36,538 nucleotides of DNA from contig SCFE01000088.1 in the NCBI GenBank assembly GCA_004352715.1, positions 1,515,146 to 1,551,683 of the forward strand. Reading direction: 5' to 3'. Origin of the DNA: Hofstenia miamia (taxonomy: Eukaryota > Xenacoelomorpha > Acoela). The translations under genes were made by a program, and so were the position numbers. Below the pieces are notes generated by a model. It worked only from the letters and a program-made list of their open reading frames with translations. It was not told the DNA's origin and made no database searches. Within the stretch, counting starts at the first letter, position 1. The number at the start of each line of letters is the position of its first letter. Positions 1 to 8,020 of this stretch are shown piece by piece.

Positions 1-27
1 TAGTAATACATGCAAGCTCTCTGTACA

Positions 28-746
28 TGTGAACAATCAATGTGGTCAGCAATAAAGTTAGTTCATAATTCAGTCAATGGTCAACAACAAAAGGATAAAT
101 AAACATGTAGAGCAACTTTAATATAATCATAATAATCTGTGAGCAACAAGTGATAGGAAAGCTATCACAAATAAAAATCCCTATCCCTATTTGTAACCTA
201 TAAGCACATTGAGGAATCTACAGCTACCGCCCTCACCATTGTTGAATAGCTGATTGTGAGGCTGCTCCAGAATTCCTTTAAATGTATTCGGGGACCACCA
301 TACGATTACTCTAGTGCTTGAACGTTTAGCTTTCCATAAAACTATTAAATAACCTGACAATAAGCAATGAAGTAAATCCAAATAAAATTCGTTCATCAAT
401 CATTCTAACATTTAGTGAATATTTATAGCACATCTAAGTAAATAATCAAACACTCGACTAGTACCTGTTGATTGAGTCTTGTTTACAGTTTTTCCCTTGC
501 TTTCTAGTTCTGCTTTTTAATTATGCAAAGTCAGCATTAATTAGTGTACGCTGTTTGGTCATCTTTGTTTTTGCCAAATACTGTCGAGTTAATTTTAAAT
601 ATAAAACTGCATAAAACAATTTACAAATCAAATAATCAATCATAACCATGTGTTTATAATTTAATCATTACTACATTTTAGTCATAATTACGTCCATCTT
701 TCTTCTCACTTTGACCACACATGGCTTTTTGATGGATTATGCCACA
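28..746 (-). repeat. Family 1 LTR copy A (3' LTR)
   Basis: The repeat begins TGTGAACAATC and ends GATTATGCCACA on the plus strand, giving TGTG..CACA termini. It matches 6938-7663 and 35433-36158 along its whole length. The adjoining polypurine tract on its right makes it the 3' LTR of the minus-strand element. The 27 bases to its left (1-27) also resemble the 27 bases left of copy C. Confidence 0.92.
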
Positions 747-758
747 CTCCCCCTCCAG
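747..758 (-). other. Polypurine tract (plus-strand primer site)
   Basis: The minus strand reads CTGGAGGGGGAG immediately before the LTR start TGTGGCATAATCC. A purine-rich tract touching the 3' LTR is the standard priming site for second-strand synthesis. The same 12 bases sit beside LTR copy B. Confidence 0.85.
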
Positions 759-834
759 CATAGCTAATTAAAGATGACTACTCTCTCTTCATGAACCATT
801 CCAGCTGCCTTCTTTATGATTTTGCTCACTTCTG

Positions 835-1323
835 TCATTTCCCAATCCACTTTCTCGTATTTCTCCTTTTCATAATCTTCAGTACCACATCTTTTTTGGT
901 TGTTAACAGCTTTTTATGTTTTAACAATGATAGGTTCTTCAGCGACTTTGATATTGTACATATACTCCTTAGTTTGTTCAATTTCTCCTTAAATATATCA
1001 TAATGCTTCCAGTATAAATGTAACCCTTTTATTGCTATCATTAATGTCATAATTGCATCAATTCTACTCATATGAGCTAAATCAGGATGAATTTCAGTGT
1101 TCAGGTAAAAGAACATGTATGTCAATCTTAGTGATTGTGATATTGATGCTTCATCATAAAAAGCACTTATATTTTCCAGTACTTCTTTTCTAGTAATTTG
1201 TTCAGGTTCATTCTTTCCTAATCTTATCATTGTTATGATTTCCACACGTCTCATTACATTGTAATATTGATATTGTGAGCTCCATAATTCTCCCCACACT
1301 ATGCCATTTATTCCTGAGAACAA
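835..1323 (-). pseudogene. C-terminal domain of the post-integrase module, family 1
   Basis: An open segment of about 160 codons in the same frame as the integrase C-terminal domain at 4495-4941. It aligns with 30669-31360 of the second gypsy family: the blocks RRVEIITMIR / QRVEIVTMIR, ISQSLR / YHQSLS and AIMTLMIAIKGLHLYW / MTLMIALKGQKLYW share order and spacing. The C-terminal third is very basic and helical. No signal peptide, zinc motif or transmembrane segment is visible. I do not recognise the family. The reading frame continues upstream through the TGA at 1342-1344 into the preceding segment, so the first Met here is probably not a real start. Confidence 0.7.
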
Positions 1324-1341
1324 TATAACTGTCTGTGTTAT

Positions 1342-1822
1342 TCATTTCTCAATTTCTTTCTGAAATTTGCATATTTGCTTGTGAATTGCCTCTCCTTCTC
1401 TATATAGATTGTACAGTGTAACATCTCCTTCTATATAAATTCTTTCTTTGTTACTATGTTTCAGCAAAATTTCTTTTGATTTCTTGTATCTCTCATTGTT
1501 CACCGTTTTTTCTGCGTCCTGTTGTGTATTCACATATGTGTTTTCTTCATGCCAGAATGCTATAACAGCCTTTTTATCTTTTTAACCTCCATGTTGGTAA
1601 TAGCATTGGTATTGATATTGTTGGTGGCAGTGTGCATCTTAATAGCACAGTCATTGTTTTCTCCTCTATCACTTTATAGGATCCTTGCATTTCCACTGTT
1701 GTTGCTATTCCAAAGGTTGCTGGATAATTATTTTTGGCTTTCTTAATATTTTCCCAAAACATATTTGTTAGACCGTTTTTCATCAAATTCTGTGCTGTCT
1801 CCTTATTTTGGAAGTAATGCAT
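1342..1822 (-). pseudogene. Middle part of the post-integrase module, frameshifted
   Basis: Two overlapping minus-strand frames connect the 215-codon ORF to the C-terminal domain. Codons at 1574-1822 lie in a shifted frame. The sequence returns to the main frame by about 1560 and runs to a TGA at 1342-1344. It is Lys/Glu-rich and predicted helical. A frameshift near 1800 plus a return shift or small indel is the simplest reading. The family 2 counterpart upstream of LTLFAGSQDIIW is similarly basic (ANLKEKLNKKKLKN). No known domain recognised. Confidence 0.5.
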
Positions 1823-2430
1823 TCAATATTCACCACTATTTGATTTTGTTGTTGCAACATTTCATCAATCTCTTTCTGTGTGAAGGCTTCCATACATAGT
1901 ATCTTAATTAAAGAATTTGTCTCACATTCATATACTTCACTGTATATCTGTTGTACTATGTTATTCATGCATTCCCTTCTTACTGTGATTTCCACTAGTA
2001 ATCTTTCATCATCTGTGTCTACCCAAGATATTTCACTCGGTTCTTGTTCACCCCATTTCTCCATATTTACTTTGTTGATCACTCTTTGAGTATTTGGGGT
2101 TAGTGCTATTTCTGTTGATTGTAGCAGTGTGTCCTCCATTTGCATTTCCTCTTGACTTTTGCTCACCATTTCTATAATTTCAATGAGGCAGGTTTGTCCT
2201 TCTCTTCTCATCATTTCCAATCTCTTAATTATCCTTGTGTATGCACACTGTGGGTATTCTTTAAGATATTTTCTTATTTCTCTGGTTATTATTTCATGCA
2301 CTTCCTTTTCTTCTATTGTTTTTATCATTTCCATTGTTTCTGCATATTCTCTCCACACTAATTTCCTTTTTGTCAGCCACGGTTGTTGTTTCAGAGATCT
2401 GAGCTTAGTATTTGATGCCACACCCCACAT
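1783..2430 (-). CDS. Unrecognised helical ORF of the post-integrase module (215 codons)
   Basis: This ORF begins with ATG directly after the TAA that ends the upstream 353-codon ORF (TAAATG at 2428-2433) and is in the same frame, so it was probably part of one polyprotein before the stop arose. It is rich in Glu, Lys, Arg and Ile with heptad-like spacing (for example EMIKTIEEKEVHEIITREI) and looks mainly alpha-helical. There is no signal peptide, membrane helix or metal-binding cluster. It ends in a frameshifted region near 1800. A structural or nucleoprotein-like role is conceivable but is only inference. No similarity to a named family recognised. Confidence 0.55.
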   Translation of the reverse strand: MWGVASNTKLRSLKQQPWLTKRKLVWREYAETMEMIKTIEEKEVHEIITREIRKYLKEYPQCAYTRIIKRLEMMRREGQTCLIEIIEMVSKSQEEMQMEDTLLQSTEIALTPNTQRVINKVNMEKWGEQEPSEISWVDTDDERLLVEITVRRECMNNIVQQIYSEVYECETNSLIKILCMEAFTQKEIDEMLQQQNQIVVNIECITSKIRRQHRI

Positions 2431-3492
2431 TTATTTTTTTGTCTCATCTGTTAATATATCAATTTCACTTGGGCATATACCAGTTTTATTGGCAAGTTTG
2501 ACTACACTTGGTCTACCTAGTGTATGTTGTTGTGTGAGTAACCCGGTAAAGTATTTTTCAAATCTTTGCTGCATCTTCTTTGTCAGTGATGCTGGAAGTA
2601 TCTCAACAATTTGCAACATCCAATGCTTTATGTTCATTGGTATTGGTGCTATGGCTATTTTGTACTTCTTGTTCTTAGCCATTTGTCGCCTTTCTTTTTC
2701 CATCATTGGTAATAATATTTTTTCATTACTTGTTAATGCTATTGCCATCAACCATATTGCTGTCCTTGCTCTTATATCTGGTGCATTTATTTCTTCAAAT
2801 AACCATGTTTTGAAGTTTTTCTTTGCTTCCATTTCATATGCCCTTCTGGTTTCATGTAATACTGCCTCCACTGATTTGTGGTATTTCTTCATCAGTGATT
2901 TCATGTCAATTAACTGCCATTCCTCTTGAATCTGCTTTTCTGCTTTAATCTCCTTCCACACTTGTGGTATTTTTTGTAAGTGTTCCAGCATCTGATTTAG
3001 GCTACATTTCAGGAATATGTTTCCTGTTTCTTCCAAGTTACTTTCCATTCCAACCAATTCGATTGTTCTTGTTTGGTAATACATATCAATTGCTATCTTT
3101 GGCTCAACCATTATTCTTTGAGCCAGCACTATTTCATTAATTTGTAAGTCTATTTTGATGAGATCAAATATTTTCAGTTTTCCACTGTTTATTATAAAGA
3201 GATTTTCCAGCTTTATTTCCAAGTCCTTAACAAATTCTGGGATTTGTTCTTGCGCCTGTGGTACTATAATCACAACTTTTTTTTTGTATTTCTTGGCTAT
3301 CCATAATGTTTCTTCTATATTTTTTTGCAAGGTTTTTGAGCCAATCTCACTTTCTTTGATGAAAAATATCATTGTTAGATGGTTTTTGTCTAGGTTCACT
3401 TGTTTGCATTCTCTTATTATCTTTTCTTTATTTTGTGTGAGCTTTTGGACATCCTTCAGGGTAAAGTGTTCATCAAATGCAATGTGTACCAT
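2431..3492 (-). CDS. Unrecognised 353-aa ORF, core of the post-integrase module
   Basis: The longest uninterrupted minus-strand ORF of the element, in phase with the integrase C-terminal domain and with the segments downstream. Residues ~3-110 alternate hydrophobic strands and amphipathic helices (LTMIFFIKES, KKVVIIVPQAQ, ENLFIINSGKLKIFDL), suggesting an alpha/beta fold. The rest is helical and basic. The start HIAFDEHFTLKDVQKL resembles HITFDDNVQLKNILKL at about 31500 in the second family, which supports real coding ancestry. It lies where an env gene would be in errantiviruses but has no signal peptide, furin-like site or transmembrane anchor. Function unknown. The upstream frame is open back to a TAG at 3523-3525, so the initiating Met is uncertain. 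Confidence 0.65.
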   Translation of the reverse strand: MVHIAFDEHFTLKDVQKLTQNKEKIIRECKQVNLDKNHLTMIFFIKESEIGSKTLQKNIEETLWIAKKYKKKVVIIVPQAQEQIPEFVKDLEIKLENLFIINSGKLKIFDLIKIDLQINEIVLAQRIMVEPKIAIDMYYQTRTIELVGMESNLEETGNIFLKCSLNQMLEHLQKIPQVWKEIKAEKQIQEEWQLIDMKSLMKKYHKSVEAVLHETRRAYEMEAKKNFKTWLFEEINAPDIRARTAIWLMAIALTSNEKILLPMMEKERRQMAKNKKYKIAIAPIPMNIKHWMLQIVEILPASLTKKMQQRFEKYFTGLLTQQHTLGRPSVVKLANKTGICPSEIDILTDETKK

Positions 3493-3522
3493 ACTCTTAA
3501 AGTATGGACAATTGAATTCTTC

Positions 3523-3945
3523 CTACATTACCATTGTATAGGTGATTATCATATTGCATGTTGGGCAATTCTTTTTGTTTATTACTATAGGAATTGCTAA
3601 GCTTTCATTCTCATTTGTAGATGTATTCTGTCTAATTAGTTGTTTCTTTTCTAGCAAAAAATTATCATATGAATTATATCTCATTCTTCTATTTGCAATA
3701 AAATATGGATGTATGTGTTCATTTCCTATTTTTGTCATTCAACTTTCTCTCTCCTCTGATCTAGACAATTTTGTTGTTGTAGGTAATTGCCAGTGTGAAA
3801 ATACTTCTGAACTTCCTGTTATTGTTGGGAATCAGCTTGTTGAAGGGCATTCTGAAATATCCATTTCAGAGTCATCATTAACTGGCTGAATATCCCAATC
3901 TTTCATGGTTATTGATGCTGTTTCCTCTTTGCCCTTTAGTTGGCA
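3523..3945 (-). pseudogene. Linker between tandem repeats and the 353-aa ORF
   Basis: In the same minus-strand frame as its neighbours but interrupted by stops near 3740 and 3850 and at 3523. The segment AIPIVINKKNCPTCNMII resembles ALPTVIDKEKRPLVNTII at about 31600 in family 2, so the coding origin is supported. The CPTC pair could be half of a metal site, but the family 2 copy lacks it. Confidence 0.5.
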
Positions 3946-4385
3946 TCAAGTACTGCTGGATGTTGAGGAGGAGTGTGCATATTGTGCTGTTTCTAACCTC
4001 ACGTCCTTTAATTGATGATCAGTATATTGATGATGGCCCTCTTTTATCTGCCTGAGCTTTAATTGGCATTTGGGTGAGGGTGATCTCTTTGTACCTATCT
4101 CCATTCTCATACCCTTTATTTGGTAATCAGGTTGAGGAGACTTCTTTCTCAATCTTTGTCATTTATTGCTGGGTGTTTGATTCTCCATCCTCATACCCTT
4201 TCATTGGTAATCAGAATGTGGAGCTTGTCTTCTGATTCATTGTCTCTTGTTGCTAGGTGTTAGATGCTCCATTGTCATGTCCTTTAATTGACAATCAGAT
4301 TGTGGAGACCTAGTTTTTCTTGTACTGCTATTTGATTTTTCCTCCATCCTCATGCCCTTTAATTGATGATCAGATTGTGGAGTTT
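3930..4385 (-). repeat. Imperfect coding tandem repeat, ~75-80 bp period
   Basis: About seven degenerate copies of a unit whose most conserved part encodes PQSDxQLKGMRME. On the plus strand they are marked by CCTTTAATTGATGATCAG-like strings near 3935, 4007, 4060, 4112, 4193, 4269 and 4352. All copies are in one frame, the same as the integrase C-terminal domain, although several units carry TGA stops. Related repeats sit between integrase and the unknown 3' module. At least one similar unit (YQLKDVSL) is seen near 31865 in the second family. The repeats look like an expandable, charged, flexible linker. Confidence 0.75.
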
Positions 4386-4494
4386 TCCTGCACACTCTTC
4401 TGGCTTTCATCAGTGATCTGCACATTGTATCAGTTCTCTTCATTTTCCCTAAATTCAGTTACTAAACTAATATCCCATATTTCAGGGTTATATT

Positions 4495-4941
4495 TCATTT
4501 TGTTTTTACTGCCCTCTGTGGCATCACTCTTCTTTCAACTGTGGGTTCATCATTTTTAGGTTTATATTCCTCTTGGAATTCTTCTTCATGAACACTGTCC
4601 AGATCATCCATCTCAGTATATATGCCATCATCAACTTGTACAATTTTAAACTCCGCATTTTTATTGAGCATTGTTTGCTCTATATTTACCATTGGTTGTT
4701 TTAAATTTTGAAAGTGTAATACTCTTCTGTTATTAACTTTATATTTATTATTAGGTAGTGTTTGTGTAATCATGAATGGCCCTGACCACTCTGTTTTTAG
4801 TTTCCTTACTTGATTCACATCTTGTGTTCTCATTAAAGTGTATGCATAAACCTTATCTCCTTCCCTGTGTGGTTTGCCATATATCTTTTTATTAAAATTT
4901 CTTTCTTGTCTTATTGCAGATCTTTTTGTGTTGTGACACAT
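4495..4941 (-). pseudogene. pol: Integrase C-terminal (GPY/F) domain and tail
   Basis: An open segment of 148 codons. Residues ~25-75 contain the gypsy-integrase GPY/F-type module: GDKVYAYT, then KLKTEWSGPFMITQTL, then NKYKV and RVLHFQNLKQ. This SH3-like domain follows the catalytic core and contributes to DNA binding. After it comes an acidic tail (QVDDGIYTEMDDLDSVHEEE). The ORF ends in TGA, but the same frame continues through the tandem repeats. Family 2 has an equivalent at 32844-33020. The start is set by the frame opening, not by a real initiator; it belongs to the upstream integrase, now in another frame. Confidence 0.8.
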
Positions 4942-4979
4942 TGCTTTGTGGATCTCCGTAATTTGGTCTTTGATCTTTC

Positions 4980-5339
4980 TTATATACTTGTTATCTGGTT
5001 TTCAGAGTATGCATGGTATTGCATTGATATTGGTGTTGCTGCTTCTTTTCCATATATAGCTTTATATGGGGTCATTGCTGTTGTTGAATGTACTGAGGTG
5101 TTATAGAAGTATTCAACCATTTCTATAACCTCTCTCCAATCCCTAACTCCAACTCTTGATGTTAAAATTCTTATTAATTTAATCATAGTTCTATTTAATC
5201 TCTCAACAGCTCCATTCACCTGTGGGTGATATGCTATTCTTAATGTTTTTCCTTCAACATATAGAAGTCCATTATTATTCACTTTCCATTTTTTTTTGAA
5301 AATAACTATTAGCTTCTTTTGCCAGTATCCATTTCTCAT
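4980..5339 (-). pseudogene. pol: Integrase remnant lacking the first two catalytic residues
   Basis: This fragment carries the end of the integrase core: YHPQVNGAVERLNRT contains the conserved third catalytic Glu and its HPQ.NG context, followed by VEYFYNTSVHSTTAMTPY and KAIYGKEA. Upstream, the text jumps from an N-terminal zinc-domain-like stretch (NNNGLLYVEGKTL) straight to the HPQ block, so the region with the first two catalytic aspartates is deleted. Compare 32844-33500 in family 2, where these residues survive. The insertion enzyme of this copy is inactive. Confidence 0.8.
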
Positions 5340-5352
5340 TGCTCACTTTTCC

Positions 5353-5954
5353 TCATATCTCCCTGAGAATGATATCTGTTTTTTGTTTTTCAATTATATC
5401 ATTTTCAGTTATCTCCTCTTTGATTATTATGGGCATTATTGTATTCCCTTTTTTGTCTGCATTAATTTCAGGCAACTCTGTATACTCACTATGTGGTAAG
5501 AATTGAAATTGTTTCTTTTCACCGTCTACTTTCTCAATATCTCTTTGATATTCTGGTAATGCTGTCCAAAAATCTGCATTTTTGTGTAGTGTTCCTTTTT
5601 GGTGTTCTATTATGAACTTAAATTCATTAAGATATTCAATCCATCTCAACACTATCAACAATTTATCACCCAAAAACTTTTTTAACCATGTTAGTCCGCT
5701 ATTATCAGTTCTTACTTTAAAGTTTTTTTTATCAAAAAATACCAAAATTTCTTAATACTTTCAACTAATGACAACATTTCCAGTTTTGTTGATCCATAAT
5801 TCTCTTTACTCTGCTTAAGTTTTCTACTAAAAAACTGTATAGGTACTTCTTTTCCATCTTTTAACTGTCCCAAACATGCACCTATGGTGAGATTGCTTGC
5901 ATCACAATCCAAAATGAACTTCTTATCATAGTCTGGCATGTTCAATGATTGCAT
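5353..5954 (-). pseudogene. pol: RNase H domain, frameshifted
   Basis: Two frames overlapping near 5712-5745 together make a gypsy RNase H. FILDCDASNLTIGACLGQ carries the first catalytic Asp, FFSRKLKQSKENYGSTKLEML the conserved Glu region, VRTDNSGLTWLKKF the next Asp, and EHQKGTLHKNAD the C-terminal His/Asp. The frameshift lies in an A-rich run near 5730. The usual HxNADxLSR ending is replaced by HKNADFWTALPEYQRD, and family 2 has almost the same variant. The tail then runs on to a stop at 5353 without a clear domain. Confidence 0.82.
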
Positions 5955-6005
5955 TTTACTTAATTCATTTTTTATGTTATCCAGCTGCTCCTGTTCTCTC
6001 CATGT

Positions 6006-6320
6006 TCATTTCAAAATTATATTTTTCTTCAGTAATGCCATCATTTTGCTTGTTTTATGGGCTACATTTGCTATAAAACATCCAAATTTCAGGAGGATTG
6101 CTTTACATGCTGGTGTGTGTATATCTTCCTCTTCTGACAATATCATTTCTTCAAATATAGGTTTTACATCTCTGGTTTTTTTACAATTTTCTTTTACTTG
6201 TTTTGATATGTTGGTCACCAATTTCTCCACAAATTCATCTTCTGTTTCACATTGTTTATACATTTCACTCTGCATCTCTCTCACTGGTATAGCTTCATTT
6301 AATTTTTCTGGCTTTTCCAT
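6006..6320 (-). pseudogene. Short ORF fusing an unknown segment to the RT thumb
   Basis: Starts with ATG overlapping the stop of the upstream ORF (TAATG, minus strand 6322-6318). The first ~75 residues are Glu/Lys-rich and unrecognised. The end, CFIANVAHKTSKMMALLKKN, matches the RT thumb/connection just before RNase H in gypsy elements. A TGA stands where Trp is expected, in front of TWREQEQLDNIKNEL. An internal deletion that removed the RT palm explains the fusion; the junction is near 6085. Confidence 0.6.
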
Positions 6321-6898
6321 TATTGTTGTTCTATTATTTTGGCCTTTCCTTTTTCCTTATCTTGATTTTCTTCATTAGTTAATGATATTAACCTAATTTC
6401 ATCCTTCAAGTTATCAATCTCAATTTGCTTTGAGATATTCTCTTCTCTAAGGTTTACATTCTCTTCATGCATCTGGCTCATAAGTTGTTGTAACTTTTTG
6501 CTTTGTACTTTGATTTCTTTATTTGCTTCAGTTAACTTTTCAATTTGTTTCCAAAACACATTTCTTTGTTCTGTTAATCTTACACTTGTATCTTGTATAA
6601 TTTCTTCAATATGTCTATCTTTTTCAACATTTTCCATTTCTATCTCAAACATCTGTTGTGTTAACTTTTCTATTTGTATTGTCAACTCTCTTCTTTTGTT
6701 ATTGTTGTTTTCTATTATTTTAGTAAGTTTGGCTATCAAAAATTCTGTGTTTTCTTGTCCTGGCTGTAGCACTATTTCTGCTGGGGACATCTCACTTTCA
6801 GGGGACATTGTCATGTCTTCTGGGGTTCTTTGGTTTTGGGGTGTTTTTTGTGTCTTGGCTTTAGTTCTTTGTTTTTTCCTTGAATTTACAATTTCCAT
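6320..6898 (-). CDS. Coiled-coil ORF at the 5' end of family 1 (Gag-like position)
   Basis: The first good ATG of the frame is at 6898; the frame itself is open back into the LTR edge at 6946. The protein begins basic (SRKKQRTKAKTQKTPQNQR), then Pro/Ser-rich, then from about residue 55 a long coiled coil with heptads of Leu/Ile (LTIQIEKLTQQMFEIEMENVE; LQQLMSQMHEENVNL). It lacks a recognisable capsid or CCHC zinc knuckle, unlike the gag at 8750-10330. By position it may be a divergent Gag N-terminus or what is left after deletion. The ORF ends in TAA overlapping the next ATG. Confidence 0.55.
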   Translation of the reverse strand: MEIVNSRKKQRTKAKTQKTPQNQRTPEDMTMSPESEMSPAEIVLQPGQENTEFLIAKLTKIIENNNNKRRELTIQIEKLTQQMFEIEMENVEKDRHIEEIIQDTSVRLTEQRNVFWKQIEKLTEANKEIKVQSKKLQQLMSQMHEENVNLREENISKQIEIDNLKDEIRLISLTNEENQDKEKGKAKIIEQQ

Positions 6899-6937
6899 TA
6901 ATAACCAGAAGTAATCATTTACTGGTTCCCTTCTACC

Positions 6938-7663
6938 TGTGAACAATCATTTTGGTCAGCAAGAAAGTTAGTTTATAATTCAGTCAATGGTCAACTACAA
7001 AAATAAACATTGAATAAATAAATATGTAGAGCAACTTAAATATAATCATAATAATCTGTGAGCAACAAGTGATAGGAAAGCTATAACAAATAAAAATCCC
7101 TATCCCTATTCATAACCTATAAGAACATTGAGGAATTTACAGCTACTGCCCTCACCACCATTGAATAGCTGATTGTGAGGCTGCTCCAGAATTCCTTTAA
7201 ATGTATTCAAGGACCACCATACAATTACTCTAGTGCTTGAACATTTAGCTTTCAATAAAACTATTAAATAACCTGACAATAAGCAACAAAGTAAATCCAA
7301 ATAAAATTTGTTCATCAATCATTCTAACATTTAGTGAATATTTATAGCACATCTAAGTAAATAATCAAACACTCAACTAGTACCTGTTGATTGAGTCTTG
7401 TTTACAATTTTCCCTTGTTTTCTAGTTCTGCTTTTTAATTACACAATGTCAGTGTTAATTAGTGTACACTGTTTGGTCATCTTAGAAGTTGTCAAATACT
7501 GTTGAGTTAATTTAGGTATCAAACTGCATAAAATATTTTACAAATTCAATAATCAATCATAACCATGTGTTTAAAATTTAATTATTATTACATTTTAGTC
7601 TTAGTTGCTTCCATCTTTTTTCTTACTTTGACCACACATGGCTTTCTGATGGATTATGCCACA
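6938..7663 (-). repeat. Family 1 LTR copy B (5' LTR of the 28-7663 element)
   Basis: A direct repeat of 28-746 with the same TGTG..CACA ends. To its left lies the coiled-coil ORF with almost no leader. To its right is the same 12-bp polypurine tract that adjoins copy A, so this LTR also looks like the 3' LTR of another minus-strand element lying to the right. Confidence 0.9.
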
Positions 7664-7675
7664 CTCCCCCTCCAG
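7664..7675 (-). other. Second polypurine tract beside LTR B
   Basis: CTGGAGGGGGAG on the minus strand, identical to 747-758 and again abutting the LTR. It implies that retroelement interior once lay to the right of copy B. Beyond it the sequence no longer resembles 759 onward. Confidence 0.7.
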
Positions 7676-7990
7676 AATAGGAAGAATGGAGGATTTAACA
7701 AATGATAGCAATGAAAATTGAGCAACACTGCATAATGGAAATTGATTAGTTATATTAATTTAGCCTTGAATATTAATACACTATATACTACTGGGAGATA
7801 AGTACAAATTTTATTCCCATATTTTTGTTTAAAAGAAGCTATGATTTTGATTTAGTCATTGGAATGAATCTTCTTACAGACTAGATGAGATCTATTTTAC
7901 TTAGAGTTTTACACATCTGTAAAAAAATAATTGAATAAGTTAATTATGACCTGAAACATATTATTATTATATCATTTCTTCTCAAAGTTT
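7676..7990. other. Noncoding, AT-rich segment
   Basis: No gene or recognisable element. It separates the polypurine tract of LTR B from the LINE 3' end and may be 3' untranslated sequence of one or both. Confidence 0.5.
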
Positions 7991-8020
7991 CATGCTGGTG
8001 TCCTGCTCAGCTTGGGGAAC

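Larger units (their letters stand above)
28..7663 (-). mobile_element. Ty3/gypsy LTR retrotransposon, family 1, internally deleted
   Basis: Two direct copies of a ~720-bp sequence (28-746 and 6938-7663) bracket minus-strand retrotransposon remnants. In minus-strand order they are: a coiled-coil ORF, an RT thumb remnant, RNase H, an integrase remnant, the integrase C-terminal domain, a tandem-repeat linker and a long 3' module. A polypurine tract (CTGGAGGGGGAG on the minus strand) abuts the left LTR exactly, which fixes it as the 3' LTR. The RT palm and the integrase DDE core are missing and several stops are present, so the copy cannot be autonomous. The LTRs differ visibly (roughly 5-10% by eye), so the insertion is not recent. 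Confidence 0.9.

Noticed and set aside
2159-2929. 256-codon plus-strand open frame
   Set aside because: Antisense to the 353- and 215-codon ORFs that are supported by homology to the second element. Its Ser/Phe/Ile-rich, pseudo-membrane composition is what the complement of Lys/Glu-rich coding sequence gives.
3155-3889. Plus-strand open frames with Cys/Phe-rich segments resembling signal peptides
   Set aside because: Antisense of the module; hydrophobicity is a complement artefact.
835-4443. Env gene interpretation of the 3' ORFs
   Set aside because: No signal peptide, no furin-type site, no transmembrane anchor and hardly any glycosylation-like Cys/Asn pattern on the coding strand.
5938-6914. 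Plus-strand hydrophobic open frames (146 and 138 codons)
   Set aside because: Antisense shadows of the coiled-coil ORF and the RT/RNase H remnants; no signal for independent genes.
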